Origin: Egicoccus halophilus
GTDB taxonomy: Bacteria; Actinomycetota; Nitriliruptoria; Nitriliruptorales; Nitriliruptoraceae
NCBI RefSeq assembly: GCF_004300825.1
Contig: NZ_CP036250.1
Location: 3,916,162 to 3,980,161, forward strand
DNA: 64,000 nucleotides
Direction: 5' to 3'
A program made the translations under genes and the position numbers. Of this stretch, positions 18,907 to 26,658 are shown piece by piece. Within the stretch, counting starts at the first letter, position 1, and each line of letters opens with the position of its first letter. The notes under the pieces are model-generated. The model had not been told where the DNA came from. It saw nothing but the letters and a program-made list of their open reading frames with translations, and made no database searches.

Positions 18907-21252
18907 GTGCTGGAGCTGCTCGGCCGCACCTCGGCGTCGGGCGCCGTGCGCGAGCGCGCCTCGCAGGGCGGCGCGTCCAACGACGAGGGACTGGTGCACC
19001 TCGCCCGGCTGCCGGCCCGGGCGGCGCGGACCGTCCCGGTGCCCGAGGCACTGCCCGCCGCGGTGCGGGTCCGCCTCGAGCAGGCCGGGATCGACGCGCT
19101 CTACGTCCACCAGGAGCAGGCCTGGCGCCGGGCGCGGGCGGGCGAGCACCTCGTGGTCGCCACCGGGACCGCCTCGGGCAAGTCGCTGTGCTACCAGCTG
19201 CCGGTGTTCGACCGGCTGCTCGACGACGACCGGGCGGTGGCGCTCTACCTGGCCCCGACCAAGGCACTGGCGCACGACCAGCTGCGGGCGGTACGCGCCT
19301 TCCGGCTGCCGCAGGTGCGCGCGGCGGTGGTCGACGGCGACACCCCGGCACCGGAGCGTGAGGCGGTACGGCGCACCGCGAATTGGCTGTTGACCAACCC
19401 GGACCTGCTGCACCACGCGCTGCTGCCCAACCACCGCGCGTGGCGGGACCTGCTGCACCGGCTCGCCTTCGTGGTCGTCGACGAGGCCCACGTCGCCCGC
19501 GGCGTGTTCGGCGGCCACGTCGCCCTGGTGCTGCGGCGGCTGCGGCGGATCGCCGAGCGCTACGGCGCGGATCCGACCTTCCTGCTCACCAGCGCCACGA
19601 TCGGCAACCCGGCGGAGCACGCCTCGACGCTGACCGGCGTGGAGGTGGCCGCCATCGTCGAGGACGGCTCGCCGCGCGGGCCCATGGACCTCGGCCTGTG
19701 GCAGCCACCGTTCGTCGACCGCGACGAGGCGAGCGGCGAGGGCGGCGAGACGCGCCGGTCGCTGCTGGGCGAGACCGGTGACCTGCTGGCCTCGTTCGTG
19801 GCCGCGGACGTGCAGACGCTGGTGTTCACCCGCAGCCGCAAGGGCGCCGAGGTGGTCGCGCTGCAGGCCCGCGAGCGGCTCGGCGACGCCAGCGACGCCG
19901 GCGGCGAGCCCCTGGCCGGCAAGGTGGCCGCGTACCGGGCCGGTTATCTCGCCGAGGAACGCCGGGCGCTCGAGGCCGACCTGCGGGCCGGAGCCCTGCG
20001 CGGGGTGGCGGCCACCGAGGCGCTCGAGCTCGGCATCGACGTGGCCGGGCTGGACGCGGTGGTCCTCGCGGGCTGGCCGGGGACGACCGCGTCGTTCTGG
20101 CAGCGGCTGGGGCGGGCCGGCCGGGCCGGGGGTGCGTCGGCCGGCGTGCTCGTCGCCCAGCAGGACCCGCTGGACCACTACCTGGTCGGCCATCCCGAGG
20201 AGCTGCTCTCGCGGCCGCCGGAGGACGCGATCCTGGACCCGTCGAACCCGTACCAGCTCGCCCCGCACCTGCGGTGTGCCTGCCAGGAGTTCCCGCTCGA
20301 CGACGACGAGGCGGTGGCGTTCTTCGGCCCGTCGGCGCCGGGACTGCTGGCCGACGACGTCGCGGCAGGCAGGTTGCGCCTGCGGGCCGGACGGCACCAC
20401 TGGGTCTCGCGCCGGCGGGCCAGCGCCGAGGTGGACCTGCGCTCGGCCGGCGGCCGCAACGTACGTATCGTCGACGTCGACACCGGCGCGCTGGTGGGGG
20501 ACGTCGACGAGGCCCGCGCGCACCGGCAGGTCCACCCCGGCGCGGTCTACCTGCACCAGGGGCGGCAGTACGAGGTCGCCGAGCTCGACCTGGAGCGATC
20601 GGTGGCGCTGGCCGCCGAGGCGCCACGGCTGGCGCACACGACCCGGCCGCGCAGCGACACCGACGTTCGCCTGCTGGCCGCGATCGAGGGCGGTCGGTGG
20701 GGCGAGATCGAGATCGGGCTCGCCACGGTGGAGGTCACCACGCAGGTGACCGGGTACGAGGTGCTGCGGCTCGGTTCCGACGAGGTGCTCGACCGCGTGG
20801 AGCTCGACCTGCCACCGATCGAGCTGCGCACGGTCGCGGTCTGGTACGCGGTCCCCGACGAGTTGCTCGAGGCGGCCGGGGTGCGGATCGCCGCGGTCCC
20901 GGGGTCGTTGCACGCCGCCGAGCACGCCGCGATCGGCATGCTGCCGCTGTTGGCGCTGTGCGACCGGTGGGACCTCGGCGGGCTGTCGACGGCGCTGCAC
21001 CCGGACACGGGGCGACCGAGCGTGTTCGTCTACGACGGCTACGCGGGCGGGGCGGGGTTGGCCGAGCGCTCCTACCGGCGGCTGCCCGAGCACCTGGCCC
21101 GGACCCGCGAGACGATCGTTACCTGCCGCTGCTCGCGCGGTTGCCCGTCGTGCGTGCAGTCGCCCAAGTGCGGCAACGGCAACGACCCGCTCGACAAGGC
21201 CGGCGCGGTGCGGGTGCTCGACCTGCTGCTGGGCGAGGCGCCGACGAGCTGA
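18907..21252 (+). CDS. YprA/MrfA-like DEAD/DEAH helicase with C-terminal zinc module
   Basis: 781 residues. The helicase core has Q-motif-like YVHQEQAWRRA, motif I ATGTASGKSLCYQLP, motif Ia LAPTKALAHDQ, motif II VVDEAHV, motif III LTSATIGNP and, in the second RecA domain, ATEALELGIDVAGLDAVV and QRLGRAGRAG. The C-terminus (about 740-781) has the CRCSRGCPSCVQSPKCGNGN four-cysteine cluster of DUF1998/MZB helicases such as Bacillus MrfA, which acts in mitomycin lesion repair. It matches the 'helicase/secretion neighbourhood' DEAH helicase always found beside actinobacterial Tad genes. The GTG at 18907 lacks a close ribosome site; AGGAGGAG lies at 18879-18886, placed ideally for an ACG at 18892. 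Confidence 0.9.
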   Translation: MLELLGRTSASGAVRERASQGGASNDEGLVHLARLPARAARTVPVPEALPAAVRVRLEQAGIDALYVHQEQAWRRARAGEHLVVATGTASGKSLCYQLPVFDRLLDDDRAVALYLAPTKALAHDQLRAVRAFRLPQVRAAVVDGDTPAPEREAVRRTANWLLTNPDLLHHALLPNHRAWRDLLHRLAFVVVDEAHVARGVFGGHVALVLRRLRRIAERYGADPTFLLTSATIGNPAEHASTLTGVEVAAIVEDGSPRGPMDLGLWQPPFVDRDEASGEGGETRRSLLGETGDLLASFVAADVQTLVFTRSRKGAEVVALQARERLGDASDAGGEPLAGKVAAYRAGYLAEERRALEADLRAGALRGVAATEALELGIDVAGLDAVVLAGWPGTTASFWQRLGRAGRAGGASAGVLVAQQDPLDHYLVGHPEELLSRPPEDAILDPSNPYQLAPHLRCACQEFPLDDDEAVAFFGPSAPGLLADDVAAGRLRLRAGRHHWVSRRRASAEVDLRSAGGRNVRIVDVDTGALVGDVDEARAHRQVHPGAVYLHQGRQYEVAELDLERSVALAAEAPRLAHTTRPRSDTDVRLLAAIEGGRWGEIEIGLATVEVTTQVTGYEVLRLGSDEVLDRVELDLPPIELRTVAVWYAVPDELLEAAGVRIAAVPGSLHAAEHAAIGMLPLLALCDRWDLGGLSTALHPDTGRPSVFVYDGYAGGAGLAERSYRRLPEHLARTRETIVTCRCSRGCPSCVQSPKCGNGNDPLDKAGAVRVLDLLLGEAPTS

Positions 21253-21254
21253 CC

Positions 21255-21289
21255 GCTGGCGGCTGGCGGCTGGCGGCTGGCGGCTGGCG
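21255..21289. repeat. 7-bp tandem repeat after helicase gene
   Basis: Five perfect copies of GCTGGCG starting three bases after the helicase stop codon. It lies in a 152-base convergent gap and may form part of the transcription end region. Confidence 0.85.
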
Positions 21290-21311
21290 GCAGCCGGACA
21301 CGCGTCGCTCC

Positions 21312-21389
21312 GCGACGAGGCAGGACCGCGCGGCTCCGCGGCGAGGAAGGACCGCGCGGCTCCGCGGCGAGGGAGGACTGCGCGGCCCG
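21312..21389. repeat. 26-bp tandem repeat in convergent gap
   Basis: Three head-to-tail copies of a 26-base unit of the form GCGGCGAGGAAGGACCGCGC plus GGCTCC. The second is cleanest, the third most diverged. The internal CCGCGCGGCTCCGCGG-like segments are self-complementary. It fills the space between the helicase end and the last Tad gene. Confidence 0.8.
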
Positions 21390-21404
21390 CTGCGCGCGCG
21401 GCGG

Positions 21405-21827
21405 TCAGGGCGGCTCGGCGAGGACCGCGCGCCCCACCGCCTGGACCCGGCCGGCGCCGAAGGACGGCACGAGCAGGCCGGGGACGACGACGCTGACGGT
21501 CACCTCGGCCTGTTCGCTTCCGGTCCGGCAGCGACAGGCCTCCAGACGGGCGTCGGCGGCGACGAGCACCCGTTGCGCCTCGGTCGCCGCGTCGAATCCG
21601 CCGGCACCGACGTCGACCGACACGGCCGCGAGCGCCGCGGCGTCGGCGGCCTGCTGGGCTCGTGCCGCGGCGACGAGGTAGGCCGCGACGTCGACGAGCG
21701 CGATGCCGGCGACGACCGTGACGAACAGCAACAACGGGAACGCGAAGGACGCGAAACCGGCCTCGTCGCCGGCGCGGGACCACCGCCGGGGCAGCCGGGA
21801 CGACGTGGCGTGCGACGGTGGCCTCAT
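21405..21827 (-). CDS. TadE/TadG-like secretion-neighbourhood protein
   Basis: 140 residues. After a short basic N-terminus there is one membrane helix (about 27-52, FPLLLFVTVVAGIALVDVAAYLVAAARAQQ). A segment with AQQAADAAALAAVSV follows, the signature of Flp pilus assembly proteins of the TadG/Rv3660-neighbourhood type ('helicase/secretion neighborhood TadE-like protein'). The ATG overlaps the upstream tadE stop (ATGA). It is the last gene of the six-gene Tad operon and is convergent with the helicase gene. It is probably a minor pilin or pilus-anchoring protein. Confidence 0.8.
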   Translation of the reverse strand: MRPPSHATSSRLPRRWSRAGDEAGFASFAFPLLLFVTVVAGIALVDVAAYLVAAARAQQAADAAALAAVSVDVGAGGFDAATEAQRVLVAADARLEACRCRTGSEQAEVTVSVVVPGLLVPSFGAGRVQAVGRAVLAEPP

Positions 21828-22360
21828 GGCGGCTCCCCCGGCGGCGCGACGGGTGCGAGGTCGGGCGCCGGGCGCGGGCCGGCGTTGGGACCGGCTCCGG
21901 ACCACCAGGGGTGCCCGTCGGTACCCGGCGCGTCCACGATCGGTTCGACCCGCGCGTGCGCGCGTGCTCGCAGGCGGAAGGTGGTCGGACCGAGGCTGCG
22001 GGAGACGGCCGCCGACACGGTGACCACGTCTCCCGACCCGCGGGCCGACGGGGAGACCTGCAGCGACAGGTCCTCGAGTTCGGGCGCGGCGGTCCGCACC
22101 GCGGCGTGGACGGTGGCGTCCTCGACCGTCGTCGCCGCGACGCGGGCCCCGACCCGCGTCGCCTCGTGCAGCAGCAGGACGTCCCGCAGGATCGTGACCG
22201 TGCCCAGCAGCCCGAGGGTCAGCATGGCCAGCACCGGGAGCACGAACAGCGTCTCGAGCGACATCGATCCGTCCTGGCGGGCGGTCCGCCCACCGTGCCC
22301 AGGGCGGCGCCACAGGCGCGACCGGAGACGGTGGACGGACCACGACGGTTCGCCGGTCAT
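21824..22360 (-). CDS. tadE: TadE-family minor pilin
   Basis: 178 residues. A 31-residue basic leader ends in glycine, followed by SMSLETLFVLPVLAMLTLGLLG. The glycine/SMSLE layout, with Glu at +5 of a hydrophobic helix, is the class III prepilin pattern used by TadE/F pseudopilins. The remainder is an extracytoplasmic domain of about 110 residues. Both ends overlap neighbouring genes by four bases, so expression is tightly coupled. It would join the Flp pilus assembly at the membrane. Confidence 0.8.
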   Translation of the reverse strand: MTGEPSWSVHRLRSRLWRRPGHGGRTARQDGSMSLETLFVLPVLAMLTLGLLGTVTILRDVLLLHEATRVGARVAATTVEDATVHAAVRTAAPELEDLSLQVSPSARGSGDVVTVSAAVSRSLGPTTFRLRARAHARVEPIVDAPGTDGHPWWSGAGPNAGPRPAPDLAPVAPPGEPP

Positions 22361-22734
22361 GCGCCGACGAGCGAGCGCGCGGCACTGAGCAGCGCGTCGA
22401 ACAGCTGCGCGACCGCGCCGGTGGAGGCCCAGGTCATGAGCACGCCCGCGATCGAGGCGGCGACGACGGCGAGCAGGCCGTACTCGGTGACGAGCGAGCC
22501 CTCCTCGTCGGTCCGACGCTCGACGTCGAGCACGACCGGTGCCGCGACCAGCTGCAGGCGCGGGCGCGGTGCGGTGGTCGACGGGTGCAGGGACCGGCTC
22601 AGGGACGGCGCCACCGACGGGACCGCGAGCCCGGGGTCGGTGACGAGCACGGAGCGGTTGGTGGGCACGGGACGGTTGGTGGACACGGGACGGTTGGTGG
22701 ACACGGGACGGTTGGTGGGGACGGGACGGGACAT
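22357..22734 (-). CDS. Flp-type pilin (DUF4244-like) with long repeat-containing leader
   Basis: 125 residues. The C-terminal 47 are a Flp pilin: the processing site is predicted at Gly79, followed by SLVTEYGLLAVV with Glu84 at +5 and Tyr85 at +6, the conserved pair of Flp pilins. What is unusual is the 79-residue leader. Ordinary Flp leaders are about 10-30 residues. Its first part is a six-residue repeat, TNRPVS or TNRPVP, coded by an 18-bp tandem repeat. The start at ATG 22734 has AGGA seven bases upstream. It is the probable major subunit of the Tad pilus in this locus. Confidence 0.8.
   Translation of the reverse strand: MSRPVPTNRPVSTNRPVSTNRPVPTNRSVLVTDPGLAVPSVAPSLSRSLHPSTTAPRPRLQLVAAPVVLDVERRTDEEGSLVTEYGLLAVVAASIAGVLMTWASTGAVAQLFDALLSAARSLVGA
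22655..22726. repeat. 18-bp tandem repeat in pilin gene
   Basis: Four head-to-tail copies of an 18-base unit (CGGTTGGTGGACACGGGA type). Three positions vary between copies, and all copies keep the frame. It codes the TNRPV(S/P) repeat in the pilin leader. Confidence 0.92.
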
Positions 22735-22760
22735 GAGGGGTTCCTGTTCGTGGTGCGGGA

Positions 22761-23780
22761 TCACGGCAGTGCCTGCCGCAGACCCACCTGCACGATCGGT
22801 GCACCGACCAGCAGCAGGGTCGCCGGCAGCAATGCCAGGGCGGTGGGGAAGGTCAGTTGGGCCGGCAGCCGTTCGGCGGCTGCCAGGACCCGTGCGCGCT
22901 CGTCGGCACGCAGTTCGCCGGCCAGCCGGCGCAGGGCCGGCACCACGGGGGCGCCGACATCGGTCGCGGCCCGCAGGACCGTGCCGAGACGGGAGACGGC
23001 GCTCCCGCCGGCCGGGGGCAGGCCGAGGTCGAGTTCGAAGGCGAGGCCGCGCAGGTCGGCGGCGTGCGCGGGCAGCTGGTCGGCCGTCACGCGCAACGCC
23101 TCGCCGGGGGCGACACCGCCGGCCAGCGCCGTGGCCACGAGGTCGGCGGCCTCGTCGACACCGGGCAGCGCTCCCGCAGCAGGCGCCTTGCGACGCCACA
23201 GCAACAGCGCGGCACCGATGCCGGCCACCGGGTGCAGCAGGAACCAACCGGTAGCGAGTGCGCCGACGCCGGTGAGCAGCGCCGCCGCACGGGTTCGCGG
23301 CGGGCGGGGCGGGGCCCCGACGCGACGGACGATCGCCGCGATCGCCGCGGCCCCCGACGCCAGCAGGGTGAGCCCGATCAGGCCGACGACCCGGCCGACG
23401 CCAGAGGTGTAGAAGCCGACCAGGTCGGCGGAGAACAGGCGGCCCATCACCGGGACGAGCACGAACGGGGCGGCGAGCAGGCCGCCGGCGACGGCGCGGG
23501 TCTGGGCCGAGGCGACCCCGATGGCCCGCCGGGTGGCCTCGACGTCGTCCTGTGCCGCGGCGGCCACGTCCAACGCCGGCAGCAGTGGGGCGCCGACGGT
23601 CCGGGCGACGGCCAGGCCACGCCGGGCACGGGCGGGCAGACGGTCCACGCCCACGGGGGTCAGTCCGGCGGCCGCCTGCAACCGGAGCAGGTCCAGCTGC
23701 CCGGTGTCGACCGGCCCGGTGCGCTCGCCGTCGCGGCGTCGGCCGCGCGTCACGAGCGGGCCGAGGCGGTGGGCCTTCAC
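22761..23780 (-). CDS. TadB-TadC-like fused GspF-family platform protein
   Basis: 339 residues, apparently with two type II secretion F domains. The first half (about 30-165) resembles the GspF domain of TadB, including ARRGLAVARTVGAPLLPALD and three hydrophobic segments. The second half (about 195-339) resembles TadC: PGVDEAADLVATALAGGVAPGEAL, RLGTVLRAATDVGAPVVPAL, and FPTALALLPATLLLVGAPIV at the end. In other actinobacteria these are usually two genes. It forms the membrane platform over which the TadA motor works. The GTG start overlaps the tadA stop codon (GTGA). Confidence 0.8.
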   Translation of the reverse strand: MKAHRLGPLVTRGRRRDGERTGPVDTGQLDLLRLQAAAGLTPVGVDRLPARARRGLAVARTVGAPLLPALDVAAAAQDDVEATRRAIGVASAQTRAVAGGLLAAPFVLVPVMGRLFSADLVGFYTSGVGRVVGLIGLTLLASGAAAIAAIVRRVGAPPRPPRTRAAALLTGVGALATGWFLLHPVAGIGAALLLWRRKAPAAGALPGVDEAADLVATALAGGVAPGEALRVTADQLPAHAADLRGLAFELDLGLPPAGGSAVSRLGTVLRAATDVGAPVVPALRRLAGELRADERARVLAAAERLPAQLTFPTALALLPATLLLVGAPIVQVGLRQALP

Positions 23781-24991
23781 GGGGTCACCGCCCGAACTTC
23801 GGCGCCCCCGACGCCGGCGACCACCTCGACGACCTCGGCGACCCGCCGGCGCCCGTCCGGGCCGCGGTCGAGCGCGACGACCAGGTCGAGGGCCGCGGCC
23901 ACCTGCGCCCGCGCGGCGGACAACGGGATGCCGGCGAGCAACGCCATGCCCTCGAGACGCACGATCGCCTCGGCCGCACCGTTGGCGTGGACGGTGGTCA
24001 TGGAGCCGTCGTGCCCGGTGTTCATCGCCTGGAGCAGGTCGGCCACCTCTGCTCCGCGGACCTCTCCGACCACCAGCCGGTCCGGCCGCATCCTCAGGGC
24101 GTTGCGCACCAGGGTGGCGACGTCGACACCGCCGGCTCCGTCCGGGCTGGCCGGGCGCACCCGCAGGTGCACCGTGTGTGCGGAGGGGCGCCGCAGTTCC
24201 GGTGCGTCCTCGATGACGAGCAGCCGGTCGTCGCCGATCCCGGCCAACAGGCGGGCCAGCAGCGTCGTCTTGCCCACGCCGGCGCGACCACACACGACGA
24301 GGTTGCGTCGGTCGTCGACCGCCCGCACGAGCAGGTCGCGTTGCGCGCGGGTGACCGACCCGCTCGCCAGCAGCTCCTCCCAGGAGGGCACGACCGCGGG
24401 CACGCGCCGCAGGGTCACCAGCGGATGTTCGGACAGCGGCGGCAGCAGCGCGTGGAGACGCACACCGCCGGGCAGCACCGCGTCGGCGAACGGGTGGGAA
24501 CGGTCGAGGCGCACGCCGAGCGGGCCGAGCACCCGTCGCAGCAGGCGCTCGAGGTGGGCGTCGTCGTCGAAGCGCACGTCGGCGCGCAGCAGTTCGCCGG
24601 CGCGCTCGACATGGACGTCGGCCGGGCCGTTGACCATCACGTCGGTCACCGTCGGGTCGCGCAGCAGCGCCTCGAGCGGGCCGAGCCCACCGAGCTCGTC
24701 CACGAGGTCACGTACCGCGCGGGCCCAGACGTCGGGTGCCGCCACCACGCCCTCGGCGGCGAGCGCCCGGGCCACCGCCCGCCGCAGCGCGGCGCGGTCG
24801 GCGACACCGCTGGTGATCTCCACGTCGGTGCGCAGCCGGGTCGCCACCGCCTGACGGAGTCGGGCGTCGACGAGTTCGGAGGGCGCCGGGCGCGAGACGG
24901 TGGTGGCGCGGGCAGCGTCCGGCGCCCGGCCGGTGCGCTGCGGGTCGTCGTGGTGCGGGTCGCGGCGTTGCTGGTCGTTGTCGGTGTCCAC
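23777..24991 (-). CDS. tadA: TadA/CpaF-type secretion ATPase
   Basis: 404 residues. This is the hexameric motor of the Flp pilus. Key motifs are intact: Walker A GRAGVGKTT (235-243), Asp box VIEDAPEL (about 259-266), Walker B LVVGEVRGAE (about 306-315) and His box HDGSMTTVHAN (327-337). The N-terminal ~100 residues are the usual charged helical domain. It corresponds to the 'helicase/secretion neighborhood ATPase'. The GTG start at 24991 has only weak ribosome-site similarity. It is 72 bases after the CpaE-like gene, and it overlaps the next gene by four bases. Confidence 0.92.
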   Translation of the reverse strand: MDTDNDQQRRDPHHDDPQRTGRAPDAARATTVSRPAPSELVDARLRQAVATRLRTDVEITSGVADRAALRRAVARALAAEGVVAAPDVWARAVRDLVDELGGLGPLEALLRDPTVTDVMVNGPADVHVERAGELLRADVRFDDDAHLERLLRRVLGPLGVRLDRSHPFADAVLPGGVRLHALLPPLSEHPLVTLRRVPAVVPSWEELLASGSVTRAQRDLLVRAVDDRRNLVVCGRAGVGKTTLLARLLAGIGDDRLLVIEDAPELRRPSAHTVHLRVRPASPDGAGGVDVATLVRNALRMRPDRLVVGEVRGAEVADLLQAMNTGHDGSMTTVHANGAAEAIVRLEGMALLAGIPLSAARAQVAAALDLVVALDRGPDGRRRVAEVVEVVAGVGGAEVRAVTP

Positions 24992-25063
24992 CTCGGATCC
25001 GTCCCCGCCCCCACGGGGTGTGTGCTGGTGTCGTCGTGCCGACGAGGTCGGCGCGACACCGGC

Positions 25064-26143
25064 CTACGGCGGGTCGCCCCCACGCACGTGCGTGAGACCG
25101 ATCAACGGCCGCAACCAGCTTCCGGGCAGCCCGGCCGGGACCCGGCCAAGCAGACCGGCACGGGCCACCCGTGCCGAACGCGGCAGGTGCACCCGACGGC
25201 GCGCACCACAGGCTTCCTGCACTGCCGCACGTGGCGCCGGGCCGTTGCCGACGACGACGACCACCGCGGCGGTCGTCCGGCGGGCCGCCGTCAGCCCCGC
25301 GGCGTCCGGCCGGGTGACCAGCACGTCGACGTCGTCGTCGACCCCGGCGTCGACCACGGCGACCTCGACGGCGGCGTCCCCGACGACCACCCGGGCCGAC
25401 GGCCGATGCGGGACCCGGACCGCGCGGGTTCGCGGCACCCCGGGCAGCGCACTGGCCTGCGACCACAGCCCGGTGCCGGCGAGCGCCTCGACGGCGACGT
25501 CCCGGACGGCGCCGACCGGAGCGCCGGGGCCGACGACGGCGAGGCTCGCGTGCCCCTGCCAGCCGAACAGACCCGCGAGTGCCGCGACCACGGTCGAGGT
25601 ACCCACCCCGCCGGCCGCGCCACCGACGCGCAGCAGGCGTCGGTCACCACGCGCATCGGCCGGCACCCGCAGAGCCGTGCGGGCGGCGTCCTCGAGCCGG
25701 TCGCGGTCCTGCGGCCAGCACAGGGTCGCCACCGGTCGCAGGTGCACGGCGTGCGCGGCGACCGTCGTCGGGGGGTCGTCGGGCGCGACTAGCAGCACCA
25801 CCGGTACACCGGCCGGCAGTGGGTCACGCCGGTCGGCGTCGTCGCCCACGTCGGTCAGGCACAGTCGCGGTGGCACCAGCGGTTCGACGACGGCCTCCAC
25901 CGGCTGCCACCCGAGCACGCCCTCCACCCAGCTGCGGACCCGCTCCGCGTGCGACGAGGACAGCGCCAGCACCACCGGCAGGGCGGTGAGCGGGTCGGGG
26001 ACCGACGCCGCCTCGACCGACAGCAGCCCGGGCGGCGACGTGACGGTCGGCGACGTGACGGTCGGCGACGTGACGGTCGGCGGCGTGGCGGACGGCGGCG
26101 TGGCGGACGGCGACGTGGCGGACGGCGACGTGGCGGACGTCAC
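25064..26143 (-). CDS. CpaE-like (Ssd-type) pilus-locus P-loop protein
   Basis: 359 residues. It starts at a GTG with GGAGG six bases upstream. Residues 1-38 are a low-complexity Thr/Ser/Pro/Ala repeat. A receiver-like region (about 50-165) is followed by a ParA/MinD-like domain. The nucleotide loop reads GGAAGGVGTST (174-184): the deviant Walker lysines are missing, as in other 'helicase/secretion neighborhood CpaE-like' actinobacterial proteins. It probably localises the pilus machinery. ATPase activity is doubtful. It is the first gene of the Tad operon, reading away from the lut genes. Confidence 0.82.
   Translation of the reverse strand: MTSATSPSATSPSATPPSATPPTVTSPTVTSPTVTSPPGLLSVEAASVPDPLTALPVVLALSSSHAERVRSWVEGVLGWQPVEAVVEPLVPPRLCLTDVGDDADRRDPLPAGVPVVLLVAPDDPPTTVAAHAVHLRPVATLCWPQDRDRLEDAARTALRVPADARGDRRLLRVGGAAGGVGTSTVVAALAGLFGWQGHASLAVVGPGAPVGAVRDVAVEALAGTGLWSQASALPGVPRTRAVRVPHRPSARVVVGDAAVEVAVVDAGVDDDVDVLVTRPDAAGLTAARRTTAAVVVVVGNGPAPRAAVQEACGARRRVHLPRSARVARAGLLGRVPAGLPGSWLRPLIGLTHVRGGDPP
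26034..26138. repeat. 15-bp tandem repeat at start of CpaE-like gene
   Basis: Seven head-to-tail copies of a 15-base unit, in two sub-blocks: three of GGCGACGTGACGGTC and four of GGCGACGTGGCGGAC or its GGCGGCG variant. It is in frame and codes VTSPT/ATSPS-type repeats at the N-terminus. Confidence 0.93.
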
Positions 26144-26328
26144 TCGAGCCTCCGTTCGTCTGGGCTGGTGGACGTCGGGGACCGTACGAGGCCGGGCGGC
26201 CTCGTCGGCCGCGAGTTCGCCGCCGGCTGTGGACAGGCGGTGGCGGGCTCGACGGCGCCGGGATCACCACCAGCTGGCAACCGGACGGCACACGCCGGTC
26301 GCCGCACCATTCGACGATTCGCAATCGT

Positions 26329-26365
26329 TGGAGTCGTGGAAGCCGTCGGTCGTTCCAGGACTCCA
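26329..26365. repeat. Imperfect inverted repeat, copy 1
   Basis: TGGAGTCGTGGAA and TTCCAGGACTCCA pair over 13 positions with one central mismatch, around the loop GCCGTCGGTCG. Both arms and loop closely match the element at 26396-26444. Confidence 0.8.
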
Positions 26366-26395
26366 CAGGTCGGCTCGGTACGGCGTGGTCGCCGC

Positions 26396-26444
26396 CATCC
26401 GTGGAGTCGTGGAAGCTGTCGGTCGTTCCACGACTCCACGGATG
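26396..26444. repeat. Perfect 19-bp inverted repeat, copy 2
   Basis: CATCCGTGGAGTCGTGGAA pairs perfectly with its complement 26426-26444 around an 11-base loop GCTGTCGGTCG. It shares arm core and loop with copy 1, 67 bases away. It lies between divergent genes, so simple termination is not an obvious role. Confidence 0.9.
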
Positions 26445-26538
26445 TTGCACCTCTCCGGCAGGCGCCTCCGACAGTGGGCGGCTGTTCGGAGCCGGGCGGG
26501 CGGCGCTACCGTGCCGGTGAGCGACCGAGCGGGAGGGC

Positions 26539-26610
26539 GACGTCACGAACGGCGACCCCAGCGACGTCACGAACGGCGACCCCAGGGGCGTCACGGTCGG
26601 TGACCCCGGT
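26539..26610. repeat. 24-bp tandem repeat upstream of lutA
   Basis: Three 24-base units: GACGTCACGAACGGCGACCC plus CAGC/CAGG twice, then a diverged third copy. It is open in the lutA frame and would add a (D/G)VT(N/V)GDP repeat if translated. Confidence 0.88.
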
Positions 26611-26658
26611 GGCGACACGGGCGAGCGCGGCAGCGCGCCCCGGCGCGTCGCGCTGTTC

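Larger units (their letters stand above)
26144..26658. other. 515-bp divergent intergenic region with repeats
   Basis: This is the longest stretch without a firm gene. It separates the divergent CpaE-like and lutA genes, so it must hold both promoters. It contains a small hairpin (ACGATT-CGC-AATCGT near 26313-26327), two related inverted repeats (26329-26365 and 26396-26444) and a 24-bp tandem repeat (26539-26610). Base composition is more mixed than in the surrounding genes. No tRNA, riboswitch or small ORF could be recognised. Confidence 0.6.

Noticed and set aside
26396..26444. The 19-bp inverted repeat as a CRISPR unit or integrase attachment site
   Set aside because: Only two diverged copies, no regular spacers, no cas genes and no integrase nearby.
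26518..26520. The TGA just upstream of the lutA frame as a possible selenocysteine codon
   Set aside because: tRNA-Sec makes this tempting, but upstream sequence in that frame does not resemble LutA and there is no Fe-S or redox motif around the codon.
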